Part shown: positions 8,852 through 18,171 of the stretch, piece by piece | Layout: each line of letters begins with the position of its first letter | Position numbering within the stretch: the stretch's first letter is position 1 | Assembly (NCBI GenBank): GCA_905479865.1 | Contig: CAJQOD010000024.1 | Location: 1 to 64,000 of the forward strand | Reading direction: 5' to 3' | DNA from: an uncultured Rickettsiaceae bacterium | GTDB taxonomy: Bacteria > Pseudomonadota > Alphaproteobacteria > Rickettsiales > Rickettsiaceae | DNA length: 64,000 nucleotides | The notes under the pieces: generated by a model | Told to the model about the DNA's origin: nothing | The model's database searches: none | The model's input: the letters and a program-made list of their open reading frames with translations, nothing else | Program-made: the position numbers and the translations under genes

Positions 8852-9457
8852 ATGAAATTTAATATCAATGAAATACCAGACCTAGTCGCCAAAAACATGG
8901 TCAGCACATCCGTATGGAGAAAAGAATGTCCGGTAGCAATCGAGCGCCTTAAACTATTGGAAGTAAGTTATTATAATTTCGCGCATATAATTTCGACCGG
9001 ACAATTAATCGTACTTGATAAGCTATCACAAGCTGTTTTGAATATTTTTGAGGAACTACTCGTGTTAAAATTTCCAATCAATAGCATCAAAACCATGGAT
9101 GAATTCGGAGGTAATGACGAATTATCCATGGCAGCAAACAATAGTTCTTGCTTTAATTTTCGTCCTATTGACGGCACTGATAAACTATCCATGCATTCAT
9201 ACGGCCTCGCAATTGATATTAATCCAGTCCAAAATCCATTTATTATGATCGATAAAATATCAAATGACGTTACTGTCCTCCCCAGGAAAAGCGTTGATTT
9301 TTTAAATAGACACAATAAACGGGAAGGAATGGTGGAACCAATTGTTGAAATCTTTAGAAAATATGGGTTTAGCGAATGGGGCGGAGACTGGAATGATCCT
9401 ATAGATTACCATCATTTTCAGGTTCCCAGAAAAGCAGTAGCCGAACTTATCACGTAG
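8852..9457 (+). CDS. M15-family peptidoglycan peptidase (D-Ala-D-Ala/L-Ala-D-Glu type)
   Basis: 201 residues with the M15 zinc motif: SMHSYGLAID gives ligands H115 and D122, and the C-terminal DYHHFQ gives H188 with H187 nearby; WGGDW precedes it as in M15C enzymes. FRPIDGTDKLS resembles the substrate-binding arginine region. Such enzymes cut peptide stems of peptidoglycan. No signal peptide is visible at the N-terminus (MKFNINEIPDLVAKN), which is odd for a cell-wall enzyme; either it is exported by another route or it acts in the cytoplasm during wall recycling. It follows phaB closely, but no functional link is obvious. Confidence 0.85.
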   Translation: MKFNINEIPDLVAKNMVSTSVWRKECPVAIERLKLLEVSYYNFAHIISTGQLIVLDKLSQAVLNIFEELLVLKFPINSIKTMDEFGGNDELSMAANNSSCFNFRPIDGTDKLSMHSYGLAIDINPVQNPFIMIDKISNDVTVLPRKSVDFLNRHNKREGMVEPIVEIFRKYGFSEWGGDWNDPIDYHHFQVPRKAVAELIT

Positions 9458-9517
9458 AGTTAATCCGGCCTTGCAAAAGAACCTATAGTGGGAATAGTGG
9501 AAAAGCCTGCAAAAAAC

Positions 9518-9626
9518 CGTCTACTTGCGAAGTAGTACCAGCAACTGCGGCAGTCCATTTATCGTTGCAGAATACCTGAAGCTTCATATATGGATTGCCA
9601 CACTCCTAAAGGGTTCGCAGGTGACG
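9518..9626. repeat. Inverted repeat pair of the CGTCA...TGCGAA...GCARTCCAT family
   Basis: Left arm 9518-9558 begins CGTCTACTTGCGAAGTAG and ends TGCGGCAGTCCAT. Right arm 9590-9626 is inverted; its reverse complement begins CGTCACCTGCGAACC and ends GTGTGGCAATCCAT. The left arm closely matches part of the element at 54.2 kb. The pair lies in a gene-free stretch (9458-9836) between the M15 peptidase and a sensor kinase. The remainder of that stretch shows nothing I can assign. Confidence 0.65.
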
Positions 9627-9836
9627 AAGAATCTTACAACACATAACTTATCAAAATCTTCAATAATGAAGCTCCCGCTTTGATCGCACCATCAACCGCA
9701 TAGGGACGGCTATGTTGCAACTGCCCTCATATTTCTAAAAAGAGTTTTGTCAGTATTATTCTTTAAATCTAGTGGGTTTTGCAATAGTCTGATATCTTTG
9801 AGACTAATATCATTCATTCAAATAGCACTATTTTAC

Positions 9837-11342
9837 ATGATACAAAACAAACATATCATCAGATTATCCTTCATAGGTTTGTTTCTAAACATTGTAGCAA
9901 ATATCGTGCTATATCGATATTTTATGATAGAAGAAGTTGTTTTAAAGCAAGTTGCAGATCAAAATACCCATATTGCAGCAACTTACAAAAATCGCGTGTG
10001 GGATAATAATTCTACCGCAATCTCAAAGATCAAAGATCAAAAATATAAAAATCTCCTACAAGATAAAGATTTTATTAAATTTGCAAAAATCTCTGCAAAT
10101 TTTTTAAAAAACACCAATTCTGACGTAACATTATACAATAAATCAGGTGCCAAGTTTCTTACAAATAATGAGATAAATATAATCAGCGTTAATAAGTATA
10201 ACAGCCAGTCTTACTATGATAAAATTTTTCTACGTTTAGATAAATACTTTTTACAGAATTACATTTCAGATCATGCTATTTCCGAATCTTTTCGGGGAAA
10301 AACTGCACATTCTTTAATATCACGAGCAATAGTGGTAGATAAAAATAATAATCAATATGAAAAATCATTTATCAGTAGCTACATTCCGATTATTGATTCC
10401 TCTATGGGTAAATTTAATATAGAAGGAGTGATGGAAATTACTACAGACATCACTGAACAATGGGATAACATCACTTATCTTGAGAAACGTATTTTTGTTG
10501 CTTTTATTATCGTATTTTTAGTGTTTTTCATTATTGTTATGTATAATACTAACTATGCACAACGCATTATTAACAAACAGTTCGAGACCAATAGAGTACT
10601 AGAAGAAGCAAAAACCAGAGCTGAAATGGAAAGTTCGGCAAAAACAGATTTTCTTGCTAATGTCAGCCACGAACTGCGAACTCCACTAAATGCCATTATT
10701 GGTTTTTCGGAAATCATAATTGCAGAGACTCACGGCAAACTGGAAAATCAACAATATCAGGATTACATATTTGATATTAATGGTTCAGGTAATCACCTAC
10801 TCAGTGTTATCAATGACATTTTAGATTTCTCCAAAGCTTCTGCCAACAAGCTAAAAGTAGACAAAATGGATCTTGATCTGAATAAGCTTGCAGCAGCAAG
10901 TATGCGTTTTGTCAAACCACGAGCCGATGAAGCATCGGTGCAGTTAATTGAAGACCTGCCAAAGGAACACGTGATAATACATGCTGATCCCAAAAGACTA
11001 AAACAAGCTCTATTGAACCTACTATCGAACTCAGTAAAGTTTACACCTACAGAAGGCTCTGTTACTTTAGCTATCAAGCAAAATATTGCAAAAAAATTAG
11101 TATATATTTCCGTAACTGATACCGGCATTGGAATGAGTGATCAGGATATACCCAAAGCATTATCATCCTTTGGCCAAGTAGATAATACATTAAGTCGAAA
11201 ATATGAAGGAACTGGCCTTGGTCTTCCATTAACCAAGAAACTCATAGAACTCATGGATGGTAAGTTTGAATTACAAAGTACGCCTGGCGTGGGAACAACG
11301 GTAACCATTACTTTTGAATATACAGAAAGCATTGAGTTATAA
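9837..11342 (+). CDS. Membrane sensor histidine kinase (PleC/DivJ-like core)
   Basis: With ATG 9837 the protein has 501 residues: membrane helix 1 (~8-30), an extracytoplasmic sensor domain (~32-215) of no family I recognise, membrane helix 2 (~222-243), then DHp with H278 in VSHELRTPLNAIIG, N-box NLLSNSVKF, DTGIGM and GTGLGL boxes. The H-box and G2 box resemble PleC-type kinases, which in Rickettsiales pair with the diguanylate cyclase PleD; this pairing is inference. No response regulator lies nearby. A TTG-started extension from 9747 adds 30 residues but has no well-spaced ribosome-binding site. Confidence 0.88.
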   Translation: MIQNKHIIRLSFIGLFLNIVANIVLYRYFMIEEVVLKQVADQNTHIAATYKNRVWDNNSTAISKIKDQKYKNLLQDKDFIKFAKISANFLKNTNSDVTLYNKSGAKFLTNNEINIISVNKYNSQSYYDKIFLRLDKYFLQNYISDHAISESFRGKTAHSLISRAIVVDKNNNQYEKSFISSYIPIIDSSMGKFNIEGVMEITTDITEQWDNITYLEKRIFVAFIIVFLVFFIIVMYNTNYAQRIINKQFETNRVLEEAKTRAEMESSAKTDFLANVSHELRTPLNAIIGFSEIIIAETHGKLENQQYQDYIFDINGSGNHLLSVINDILDFSKASANKLKVDKMDLDLNKLAAASMRFVKPRADEASVQLIEDLPKEHVIIHADPKRLKQALLNLLSNSVKFTPTEGSVTLAIKQNIAKKLVYISVTDTGIGMSDQDIPKALSSFGQVDNTLSRKYEGTGLGLPLTKKLIELMDGKFELQSTPGVGTTVTITFEYTESIEL

Positions 11343-11410
11343 ATCTGGACTAACGTGCATTTTTGTGTATCATGTAATATCAAATATTAGAAACAACTAT
11401 TTAGTATAGT

Positions 11411-12121
11411 ATGAATAAAAAGATACTGTTAGTTTTAGGCATAATTTTTTCTGTAAATCATGCACTTGCTGATGGTCAAAGTTACGGCTCTATAATTCAG
11501 CGGCAATCAAAGCAAATTCAGGAACTCAAAAGCCGTATTCTGGAGCTGGAAAACGCCATTGAAGAGATTAGAATAAATACAAAAAAAAGCGGAGTGGTTA
11601 CCAAACAATCTACCAGGGCATCTGTTATCGCTCCTGGAACAGTGATCGATGAGGCGGATGAAGCTATTTTGATACCGGATGAGCATAATACATTTTTTGG
11701 AAACAAAGAAGTAGCATCGACTGGGCAAAAAGATAAGTCAGATTATGATTTAGCTCTTGCTGCCCTGAAAGATGGTAATTTCGACAATGCTGAAAAACTG
11801 TTTGCCAACTTCATTAAAGAACATCCATCTAGCAGCCTGCAAAGCAATGCAACCTTCTGGTACTCTGAAACTTTTTATCGCAGAGGAATTTTTGATAAAG
11901 CGGCAATAAATTATCTTCAAAGCTATAAAAACTATCCCAAAGGTTCCAAGGCACCTGATGCGCTGCTTAAATTGGCTTATTCACTTGCTAGCTTGAATAA
12001 AAATAAAGAAGCATGTAGTATGCTTGAAAAACTGGATTTGGAGTTTCCACAGCGACCAATTAGCTCAATAAAAAGAACTAAGGAAGCCAAAAATAAATTC
12101 TATTGCAATAATTTCAATTAA
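11411..12121 (+). CDS. cpoB: Tol-Pal-associated periplasmic TPR protein CpoB (YbgF)
   Basis: 236 residues: signal peptide ending near ALADG (residue ~21), a trimerising coiled coil at ~25-55 (IIQRQSKQIQELKSRILELE), a low-complexity linker, and a C-terminal TPR domain of YbgF type starting with DYDLALAALKDGNFDNAEKL. CpoB links peptidoglycan synthesis to outer-membrane constriction with Tol-Pal. In many bacteria it follows pal; here the next genes are a YfgM-like gene and bamB, so it sits in another envelope cluster. 18 bases separate it from the next gene. Confidence 0.87.
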   Translation: MNKKILLVLGIIFSVNHALADGQSYGSIIQRQSKQIQELKSRILELENAIEEIRINTKKSGVVTKQSTRASVIAPGTVIDEADEAILIPDEHNTFFGNKEVASTGQKDKSDYDLALAALKDGNFDNAEKLFANFIKEHPSSSLQSNATFWYSETFYRRGIFDKAAINYLQSYKNYPKGSKAPDALLKLAYSLASLNKNKEACSMLEKLDLEFPQRPISSIKRTKEAKNKFYCNNFN

Positions 12122-12139
12122 TTACTAGGTGAGTTCATT

Positions 12140-12790
12140 GTGGCAGATATTCTTGACGAAGTATTAAACGATGAGAAAGACGAAAAAAGATTGCTGCTGT
12201 TCCGCAAGGCACTGCCAATAATTATCACATTGACGGTAATTATTGCTGTTTCCATAGCAGGATATAGTTGGTATCAACATAAGAACATGGAGCATAACCG
12301 CAAAATTGGAGATATGTTTGTAGAGCTAGTATCAGGCGAATATGGAGACGATTCTTTAACCATGGAATCACTTAAAAATTTGGTCAAAAATGGTGAAAAT
12401 CGACAGGTAGAACTGGCAGAGCTTGAAATTGCAGGCAAACTGATTGGTGGTAATGATTACCACGGAGCAATGACAAGGCTAGAAGCTATTATTAACAACA
12501 AAGACTATTACGACATTACAACTTCTTTTGCAAGATTGTTATGGGTGAGTCTTGTTTTAGATGAAACTGATATTTCAGATGCTATGCAGATGCAAGCTCG
12601 TAATTATCTGCAATATTTTGTAAATAATGACCAACCATTTTTTGCAAGTGCCACTTTAGCAAAGGCTCTGTTTTACAAAAAAAATACTCAGAATGATTTA
12701 GCTGCCGAATATGCAAATGCTTTACTTAAACTAGATGACGCATCTTTGATTCTTAAAGAACAGGCACAGGCAATTCTAGCTAGTATATAG
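12140..12790 (+). CDS. YfgM-like membrane TPR protein
   Basis: 216 residues with a cytoplasmic N-terminus (ADILDEVLNDEKDEKR), one membrane helix (~27-45) and a periplasmic helical domain of the TPR_21/YfgM type. YfgM associates with the Sec translocon and periplasmic chaperones. A GTG start is used, supported by AGGTGAG at 12127-12133. In E. coli yfgM lies just before bamB, as here, which strengthens both calls. Confidence 0.85.
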   Translation: MADILDEVLNDEKDEKRLLLFRKALPIIITLTVIIAVSIAGYSWYQHKNMEHNRKIGDMFVELVSGEYGDDSLTMESLKNLVKNGENRQVELAELEIAGKLIGGNDYHGAMTRLEAIINNKDYYDITTSFARLLWVSLVLDETDISDAMQMQARNYLQYFVNNDQPFFASATLAKALFYKKNTQNDLAAEYANALLKLDDASLILKEQAQAILASI

Positions 12791-12836
12791 GACATTGCAA
12801 TCACTTATATATACAAACAAAACCAGAATAATAAAT

Positions 12837-14072
12837 ATGAAAAAAATTGTTATATCTTTCTTACTGTCAATGTTGCTAGCATCATGTGATCATATTGGAA
12901 GCACTCGTGTTAAGAATCTAATCGACCTTACGCCACGCCTGGAAATAGAGACAACTACCCCTTTAAAACTCACAAACGGGCAAAAAGACCCTTTTACAAC
13001 CAGTAAAACAAAATCCTATAAATTGTCAAAACGTACAATTATTGCAAGGCCTGCCATTGCTAAAAAGACTATTTATAGCGTCGATAAAGAAGGCTATGTT
13101 ACTGCTTTTTCTCTAAAAGAAAAGAAAATACTATGGACAACTGACATTGCAAAAGGTGTTTTGGATCGTAATTTTAATACCGGCGGAGTACTGTTTAGCG
13201 ATAATAAACTCTACGTTACCAATAGCTCCAGGTATCTGGTTATTCTTGATGCAAAAAGCGGACATGAGATAATACGCAAAGAGTTTCCTGACATAGTACG
13301 CGTCAAGCCTGTCATGGCTAATGATAAGTTATTGCTCATACAAACAATCAGCAACCAGCTAATTGCTTATGACATTAAATCCTCAAAATTAATATGGATG
13401 AATGAAGGCGGCATAGAAACTATATCCACCAGAAATCACGTACACCCAGTGGTTTATAACGACCATGCGTTGGTAAGCTTTAGCTCAGGCGAAGTCTTAT
13501 ATGTCGACGTCAATACCGGCAAAGAAAAATGGCGCTATAACTTAACCACAACAAGCGATGTTGGATTGCCAAGCTTTGATCCATCTGTAATTGTCACAAC
13601 TCCAATCATCAGCGGCAACTACGCTTATTTCGCAACGAGCAATGGTAAAGTAATAAAAATCGATCTGGATAATGGTGCCCCAGCATGGCTAAGACAAGCC
13701 GATGATGTGCAATCCATGAGTTTGATTGGACCGAACCTGTTCATAACAAATAACGCAAGACAAATCGCTGCATTATCTGCCCATAATGGCAGGGTTAGCT
13801 GGATAGGCAATTTAATTTCAGGAAAAGACCGAAGTGCAAAAAAGCCTAAAACAACTTTATTGCAAGATGCATTTGTAAGCAAAACAACACAAGGTTTTGC
13901 AGTTAACGTGATTGCATCAAACGGTGAGCTATATCAATTCAATACAAATGCATCAGGTAATTTACCTGAGCAACCCAGCATTAGGAAAATAGGAAAAAAT
14001 GTTAGATATCACTGGATTTCTTGTTGTACGGAAGGACTACATCTTATAAGTGATAATCAGGTTACGTTTTAA
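12837..14072 (+). CDS. bamB: Outer-membrane assembly lipoprotein BamB
   Basis: 411 residues from ATG 12837: lipoprotein signal MKKIVISFLLSMLLASC with the lipobox LASC (Cys17), followed by a beta-propeller of PQQ-like repeats such as IYSVDKEGYVTAFSLKEKK and GEVLYVDVNTGKEKWRY. BamB binds BamA and aids insertion of outer-membrane barrels. A longer frame from 12795 would bury the lipoprotein signal and is rejected. The order YfgM-BamB is conserved with gammaproteobacteria; der, which often follows, is absent here. Confidence 0.92.
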   Translation: MKKIVISFLLSMLLASCDHIGSTRVKNLIDLTPRLEIETTTPLKLTNGQKDPFTTSKTKSYKLSKRTIIARPAIAKKTIYSVDKEGYVTAFSLKEKKILWTTDIAKGVLDRNFNTGGVLFSDNKLYVTNSSRYLVILDAKSGHEIIRKEFPDIVRVKPVMANDKLLLIQTISNQLIAYDIKSSKLIWMNEGGIETISTRNHVHPVVYNDHALVSFSSGEVLYVDVNTGKEKWRYNLTTTSDVGLPSFDPSVIVTTPIISGNYAYFATSNGKVIKIDLDNGAPAWLRQADDVQSMSLIGPNLFITNNARQIAALSAHNGRVSWIGNLISGKDRSAKKPKTTLLQDAFVSKTTQGFAVNVIASNGELYQFNTNASGNLPEQPSIRKIGKNVRYHWISCCTEGLHLISDNQVTF

Positions 14073-14113
14073 TATTCAAGCCTGAAAAAATCACTCGAAA
14101 ATCGTTTGCTAAA

Positions 14114-14133
14114 GTCACAAAGAAAAGTGTGAC
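14114..14133. terminator. Weak hairpin between convergent bamB and lipase genes
   Basis: GTCACA (14114-14119) and TGTGAC (14128-14133) form a 6-bp stem with an 8-base loop between two convergent genes. There is no strong T-run on either side, so a role as a bidirectional terminator is only a possibility. Confidence 0.25.
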
Positions 14134-14143
14134 CCGAAATTTA

Positions 14144-15400
14144 TCAGACTCCACGAACCGTACCGGAATTTGCTATCTCACCAGCAGTAGGTAGTTTTAG
14201 TGCTGGAACCTCTTTCCCAAGTGACATTTCTTGCCTGACTCTCTCAGCTATGCTTCCTTTCTTTGGAATAGCCTGCCTAAGGCTATTCATGGCAACTTTA
14301 ACCTCTTGGTGACTAAAGACCAGGCGATCCAGCTTACCGGTTTCCGGATTTAATTTATTCATGGAAAATTCTTGCTTGCCAATATTACCATTCTCAATCT
14401 TCATAGAAGAGATTTTATCTGCAACTCCACTATCATATTCAACAGGTTTGACACCACTATATGCTTCTTCAAGAGAAACCATTTGCCCCTCTGAATTTTT
14501 AATACTCCCTTCCTGCTTAACAAAAACTTCATCAAAATTAGATAGGCTATGGTCGCCAGCAAGACTAGTATCTATTCCACCAGGAGCCAATAAACTAAGT
14601 GCTTTTCCGAGCATTGGACTCAGCTCGGCAACATATTTTGCCACCACTTCGAATACCATTTGTGCCATTGAAGGATTTCTTGCCTCCTGGGAATGTGGAA
14701 CGATGGTGTATGTATGCCCTGCCTGCTCATTTAAACTATTAATAATATTATTGCGATTATTAAACTCACACAGATTTAATTTTTTTACATTTTCTTTTGG
14801 TAGACCGGCATCCTCGTACATTTTTTCTAATATCACTTTAGTACCGGGATTTTCAAAAGTCACGGCAGTGATTTGTTCACGATTCCCCTCTTGTTTAAAA
14901 CCTTTCTGCGTTAATTTGATATCCATGTCTGCTGCCTGCATTTCTGCCATTGCGGCTCCTAAAGAATGGCCAGTATAATGAAACTTATAATCTTTTGCTG
15001 CATCACCCAAACTATCCAGAATCATATCATTCAGGATTTGTGCTGGATTCATTTTACGAGGTTTCTCCTGAGCAACTAATAATACATCATCATATAAATC
15101 ATCTACTCCTTTCTGATCAAGTCCGGGTCTGGTTCCAGCAGTAGCAAAAACAATTTCTCTGGTTTCCTGGTTTACAAATGCAGCACAGCGAAAGGAAGCC
15201 TCCTTGCTATCCTCAACATGATCAGTCATAAGAAATAATTCATAACCTTCAGGCATTGACTCTGCCATGGCCTGCATTTCTTCATCTGTTTGCTTATATG
15301 CAAAATTTGTAAACACCACTCCTTGAGCCGCCTTACCTTTAAAAGATTTCCAATCTGGATGGGATTTTTTGACTACTTCGTCTGTATGTGAACCTGGCAT
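14144..15400 (-). CDS. Cytosolic class 3-type lipase / Mbeg1-like alpha-beta hydrolase
   Basis: 418 residues with a serine-hydrolase nucleophile elbow GHSLGA (Ser146) and a likely catalytic His284 in DHSLSNF, the context used by DUF2974/Mbeg1-like lipases (DHSxxNY). The acid is probably one of the residues around the FNNRNNIINSL segment. There is no signal peptide or membrane helix (MPGSHTDEVVKKSH), and the ~130-residue tail after the hydrolase domain is unrecognised. An intracellular bacterium making a lipase without a Sec signal suggests either a cytoplasmic housekeeping enzyme or a type IV secreted effector; neither is shown. It stands alone between bamB (convergent) and another hydrolase gene. 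Confidence 0.75.
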   Translation of the reverse strand: MPGSHTDEVVKKSHPDWKSFKGKAAQGVVFTNFAYKQTDEEMQAMAESMPEGYELFLMTDHVEDSKEASFRCAAFVNQETREIVFATAGTRPGLDQKGVDDLYDDVLLVAQEKPRKMNPAQILNDMILDSLGDAAKDYKFHYTGHSLGAAMAEMQAADMDIKLTQKGFKQEGNREQITAVTFENPGTKVILEKMYEDAGLPKENVKKLNLCEFNNRNNIINSLNEQAGHTYTIVPHSQEARNPSMAQMVFEVVAKYVAELSPMLGKALSLLAPGGIDTSLAGDHSLSNFDEVFVKQEGSIKNSEGQMVSLEEAYSGVKPVEYDSGVADKISSMKIENGNIGKQEFSMNKLNPETGKLDRLVFSHQEVKVAMNSLRQAIPKKGSIAERVRQEMSLGKEVPALKLPTAGEIANSGTVRGV

Positions 15401-15520
15401 TTTAACAATTCTTAAATTTTTAACACATAATATTTATTGTATACAATTTAGTTACTGATGCAAGCGACTATAATAACTCATATAGCAATTAACAGGACAT
15501 TGATCAGCTCAAATGTCACA

Positions 15521-16240
15521 TTAATCCAGAAATATTTTTTTAGTAGTCGGCGTCTTATTCGAAGCTTTTCTGGCACTTACTTTTTTAGGCTTAATTTCCT
15601 GATGTGAGAATGCACTTTTCAGATAGTCATCTATTTCACTGTTTAACAAATCAATTTTATCACGAAAGAAATGATCAGCGCCACTTATCATACGATAATC
15701 CACATTGATATTTTTCTGTTTTACAAGCCTCTGCGCTAAATCATGTACTGACTCTTCAGACACCACACTATCTTTATCACCCTGTACTATCAGTCCAGGA
15801 ATGGGACATGGAGATAAAAATGAAAAATCATATTTATTTACCGGTGGTGACACTGCCAGGAAATTAGTAATTTCCGGCCTACGCATAATAAGTTGCATTG
15901 CTATCCATGCACCGAAAGAAAAACCTGCAATCAAGTTTACTTTGCTCAAAGGATGGTTTATCTGCAACCAATCCAAGGCTGTTGCGGCATCGGTCATTTC
16001 GCCTACGCCATTGTCAAACTCACCCATTGACCTACCAACTCCTCTGAAATTGATACGCAATACCGTAAAGTCATTCTCAAACAAAGTTTTATAAACGTTA
16101 TACACAACTTTGTTATTCATCGTGCCGCCATAAAGCGGGTTTGGATGTAAAACTAATGCAATTGGTGCTTTAGGGTTGGTAGATTGTGAGTACTTCCCCT
16201 CTATACGACCGGCTGGACCATTAAAAAAGACTTCAGGCAT
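15521..16240 (-). CDS. Alpha/beta hydrolase of the alphaproteobacterial 'dienelactone hydrolase-like' group
   Basis: 239 residues. The opening MPEVFFNGPAGRIEGKY and the LHPNPLYGGTM and NFRGVGRSMGEFDNG segments are widely conserved in alphaproteobacteria; the nucleophile elbow is GFSFGAW and a late GADHFF supplies the His. The substrate of this group is unknown to me. The last ~25 residues are a basic tail (KPKKVSARKASNKTPTTKK). It lies 94 bases downstream of lpxL on the same strand. Confidence 0.82.
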   Translation of the reverse strand: MPEVFFNGPAGRIEGKYSQSTNPKAPIALVLHPNPLYGGTMNNKVVYNVYKTLFENDFTVLRINFRGVGRSMGEFDNGVGEMTDAATALDWLQINHPLSKVNLIAGFSFGAWIAMQLIMRRPEITNFLAVSPPVNKYDFSFLSPCPIPGLIVQGDKDSVVSEESVHDLAQRLVKQKNINVDYRMISGADHFFRDKIDLLNSEIDDYLKSAFSHQEIKPKKVSARKASNKTPTTKKIFLD

Positions 16241-16334
16241 TGTTAGAACTACCTTAAATTAATACTGGGAATACATATCAAATATATATAGCGTAGCATT
16301 CTATTCCTATCCGATTAAAAACTCAATAAAAATG

Positions 16335-17213
16335 TTATTTCCATCTATTATGAAACCAGAACCATTGCGCTGGTTTTTGCCTGATCCATTCTTCAAGCTT
16401 TTTATTTATTGTTAACATTATGTCATAACAATCTTTTTTTACGTCTCCTGTATTATCATATTTAAGCGGAGCATGAATTCTCAATTCAAAATAGCTTCCC
16501 TCCAACCTGATAAGCTGACACGGTACAATTGGATAGTCATATTGCAGGCTAAGTCTCGCTATTGCCGGGGCTGTCATGGCCGGCCGGCCAAAGAAAGGAA
16601 CTTCAATACCATCATTCATCTTCTGATCAACCAGCATGGCAATTGACATACCAGATTTAATTGAACGAACAAGATCTTTAACCCCTACAGAACCTTTAGC
16701 AATCATAATAATATCTTGATTGTTGCCACGTTCCTTGAGCATGTTATTATCGACGTAAGGGTTATTTGCCCTTCTGTAGACAACGCCAAATTTTGGATAT
16801 ATGTCATTGATTCTTCTAATCATAAAATCCCAATTTGCCTGATGTCCTAAAAAAAGCATGAAAGGTTGCTTTGTTTTCCGAAAATTTTCAATATGCTCTA
16901 AGCCAGTTAGTTTTACCCTTGTTTCCAGCTCTTGAGTAGTCATCCTGTTAATAAAGGGGAATTCTCCTATATATCGTCCATAATTATCCCATAACTCATC
17001 TATAGTTTTTTCTATATCAATATCATTGCCATAAACTTTTCCAAGGTTGCTTCTGGCAATATTACTCACCTCTAAATGCGGACCAATTTTCCTGGCGACA
17101 AAACTGCACAAACTGGCAGATTTATCAATAGACAGCATTTTCAAAAAGCTGGTCAGCATAATGAAAATTGCGTACTCAACAAGATGTTTGGCTTTTTTTA
17201 CGTAATTCTTCAT
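16335..17213 (-). CDS. lpxL: Lipid A biosynthesis acyltransferase
   Basis: 292 residues of the LpxL/HtrB family, which adds secondary acyl chains to Kdo-lipid IVA at the inner membrane. A membrane-anchoring helix lies near residue 15-25 and the catalytic HX4D motif is H124-QANW-D129 in FLGHQANWDF; a second conserved segment is MLVDQKMNDG. Its first 38 bases overlap the end of lpxK, indicating translational coupling. LpxL versus LpxM/LpxP cannot be settled by reading. Confidence 0.9.
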   Translation of the reverse strand: MKNYVKKAKHLVEYAIFIMLTSFLKMLSIDKSASLCSFVARKIGPHLEVSNIARSNLGKVYGNDIDIEKTIDELWDNYGRYIGEFPFINRMTTQELETRVKLTGLEHIENFRKTKQPFMLFLGHQANWDFMIRRINDIYPKFGVVYRRANNPYVDNNMLKERGNNQDIIMIAKGSVGVKDLVRSIKSGMSIAMLVDQKMNDGIEVPFFGRPAMTAPAIARLSLQYDYPIVPCQLIRLEGSYFELRIHAPLKYDNTGDVKKDCYDIMLTINKKLEEWIRQKPAQWFWFHNRWK

Positions 17214-18171
17214 ATATCAGACTGGATAAAATTTTCTCATGTTCAAAATCAAGCTCCACATTTGCACATACGATCTGGCTACTATCAGGAATTTTAACAT
17301 AATCTTTTTTTGTAGTAATCAAGGAATAATTATCTTTCTTAGCTTTGTTTTTAAGCATATCTATTTCTTCGCAGGTATAGTTATGATGATCGGGAAAAGA
17401 TTTTGTTTTCGCTAAGGCAATACCATTTTCTTCTAGTAAATCATAAAATCTTCCAGGATTGCCAATTGCTGTGAATGCATAGTATTTTTTGCCTAAATTT
17501 ACCTCACTGCTCAGCCTGATCTTTGCCTTAAGAAAAGGTTTACCACTAGATTCTATATTATTAATTAAAGAAAAATCCTGACAAAACTGATTGCCAATCA
17601 TCGTTATAATATTGGATTTGTTGATAGCAGATTTAACAGTTTCCCGCAAAGGGCCAGCTGGAAATATTTTCCTATTACCAACTGCTCTGCCTGCATCTAT
17701 AACCAATATATTTAAATCTTTGATAAAACCAGGATTCTGCAACCCATCGTCAAAAATTATTACATCTGGCTTTATTTGCTCAATAATTGGCAATGCAGCT
17801 TTGATATTTTTAGCAGCAAGCACGGAACCATATTCCTTGAGTAATATTGACTCATCACCAACTTCTGAGGCTAGATCGGTGTTCTCTATATATTTAGCCC
17901 CACGCAAACTAGAACCATAACCTTTTGTAACTATCAAAAAATTTATTTTCTTCTTGGTAAGTTGCTCAGCTAACCACAAAACCACCTGCGTTTTACCGGT
18001 GCCACCAACACTCATATTACCAACGCATATAACCATGCCGGCCAATCTAACTGGCTTTACAAAGAATTTACGCAGACTCCCCAGAAAAATATATATCCAG
18101 GAAAATGGTACCAGCAGATACGACAACACTCCCCTTTTTGACCAAAATTTCGGATATACCAACTTTATCAT
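17176..18171 (-). CDS. lpxK: Tetraacyldisaccharide 4'-kinase
   Basis: 331 residues. LpxK phosphorylates the 4' position of the lipid A disaccharide at the inner membrane. The P-loop is in GNMSVGGTGKT near residues 52-62, preceded by a hydrophobic helix (~17-35); FDDGLQNP and FPDHHNYT match the family's metal- and substrate-binding segments. It overlaps waaA by 4 bases and lpxL by 38 bases, inside a single lipid A operon. Confidence 0.95.
   Translation of the reverse strand: MIKLVYPKFWSKRGVLSYLLVPFSWIYIFLGSLRKFFVKPVRLAGMVICVGNMSVGGTGKTQVVLWLAEQLTKKKINFLIVTKGYGSSLRGAKYIENTDLASEVGDESILLKEYGSVLAAKNIKAALPIIEQIKPDVIIFDDGLQNPGFIKDLNILVIDAGRAVGNRKIFPAGPLRETVKSAINKSNIITMIGNQFCQDFSLINNIESSGKPFLKAKIRLSSEVNLGKKYYAFTAIGNPGRFYDLLEENGIALAKTKSFPDHHNYTCEEIDMLKNKAKKDNYSLITTKKDYVKIPDSSQIVCANVELDFEHEKILSSLIYEELRKKSQTSC

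Noticed and set aside
9747-9836. TTG-started N-terminal extension of the sensor kinase
   Set aside because: No suitable ribosome-binding site at the TTG, and the ATG at 9837 places the first membrane helix at the usual distance from the N-terminus.
14361-14978. 205-residue plus-strand frame
   Set aside because: Antisense to the lipase gene, which has clear catalytic motifs.
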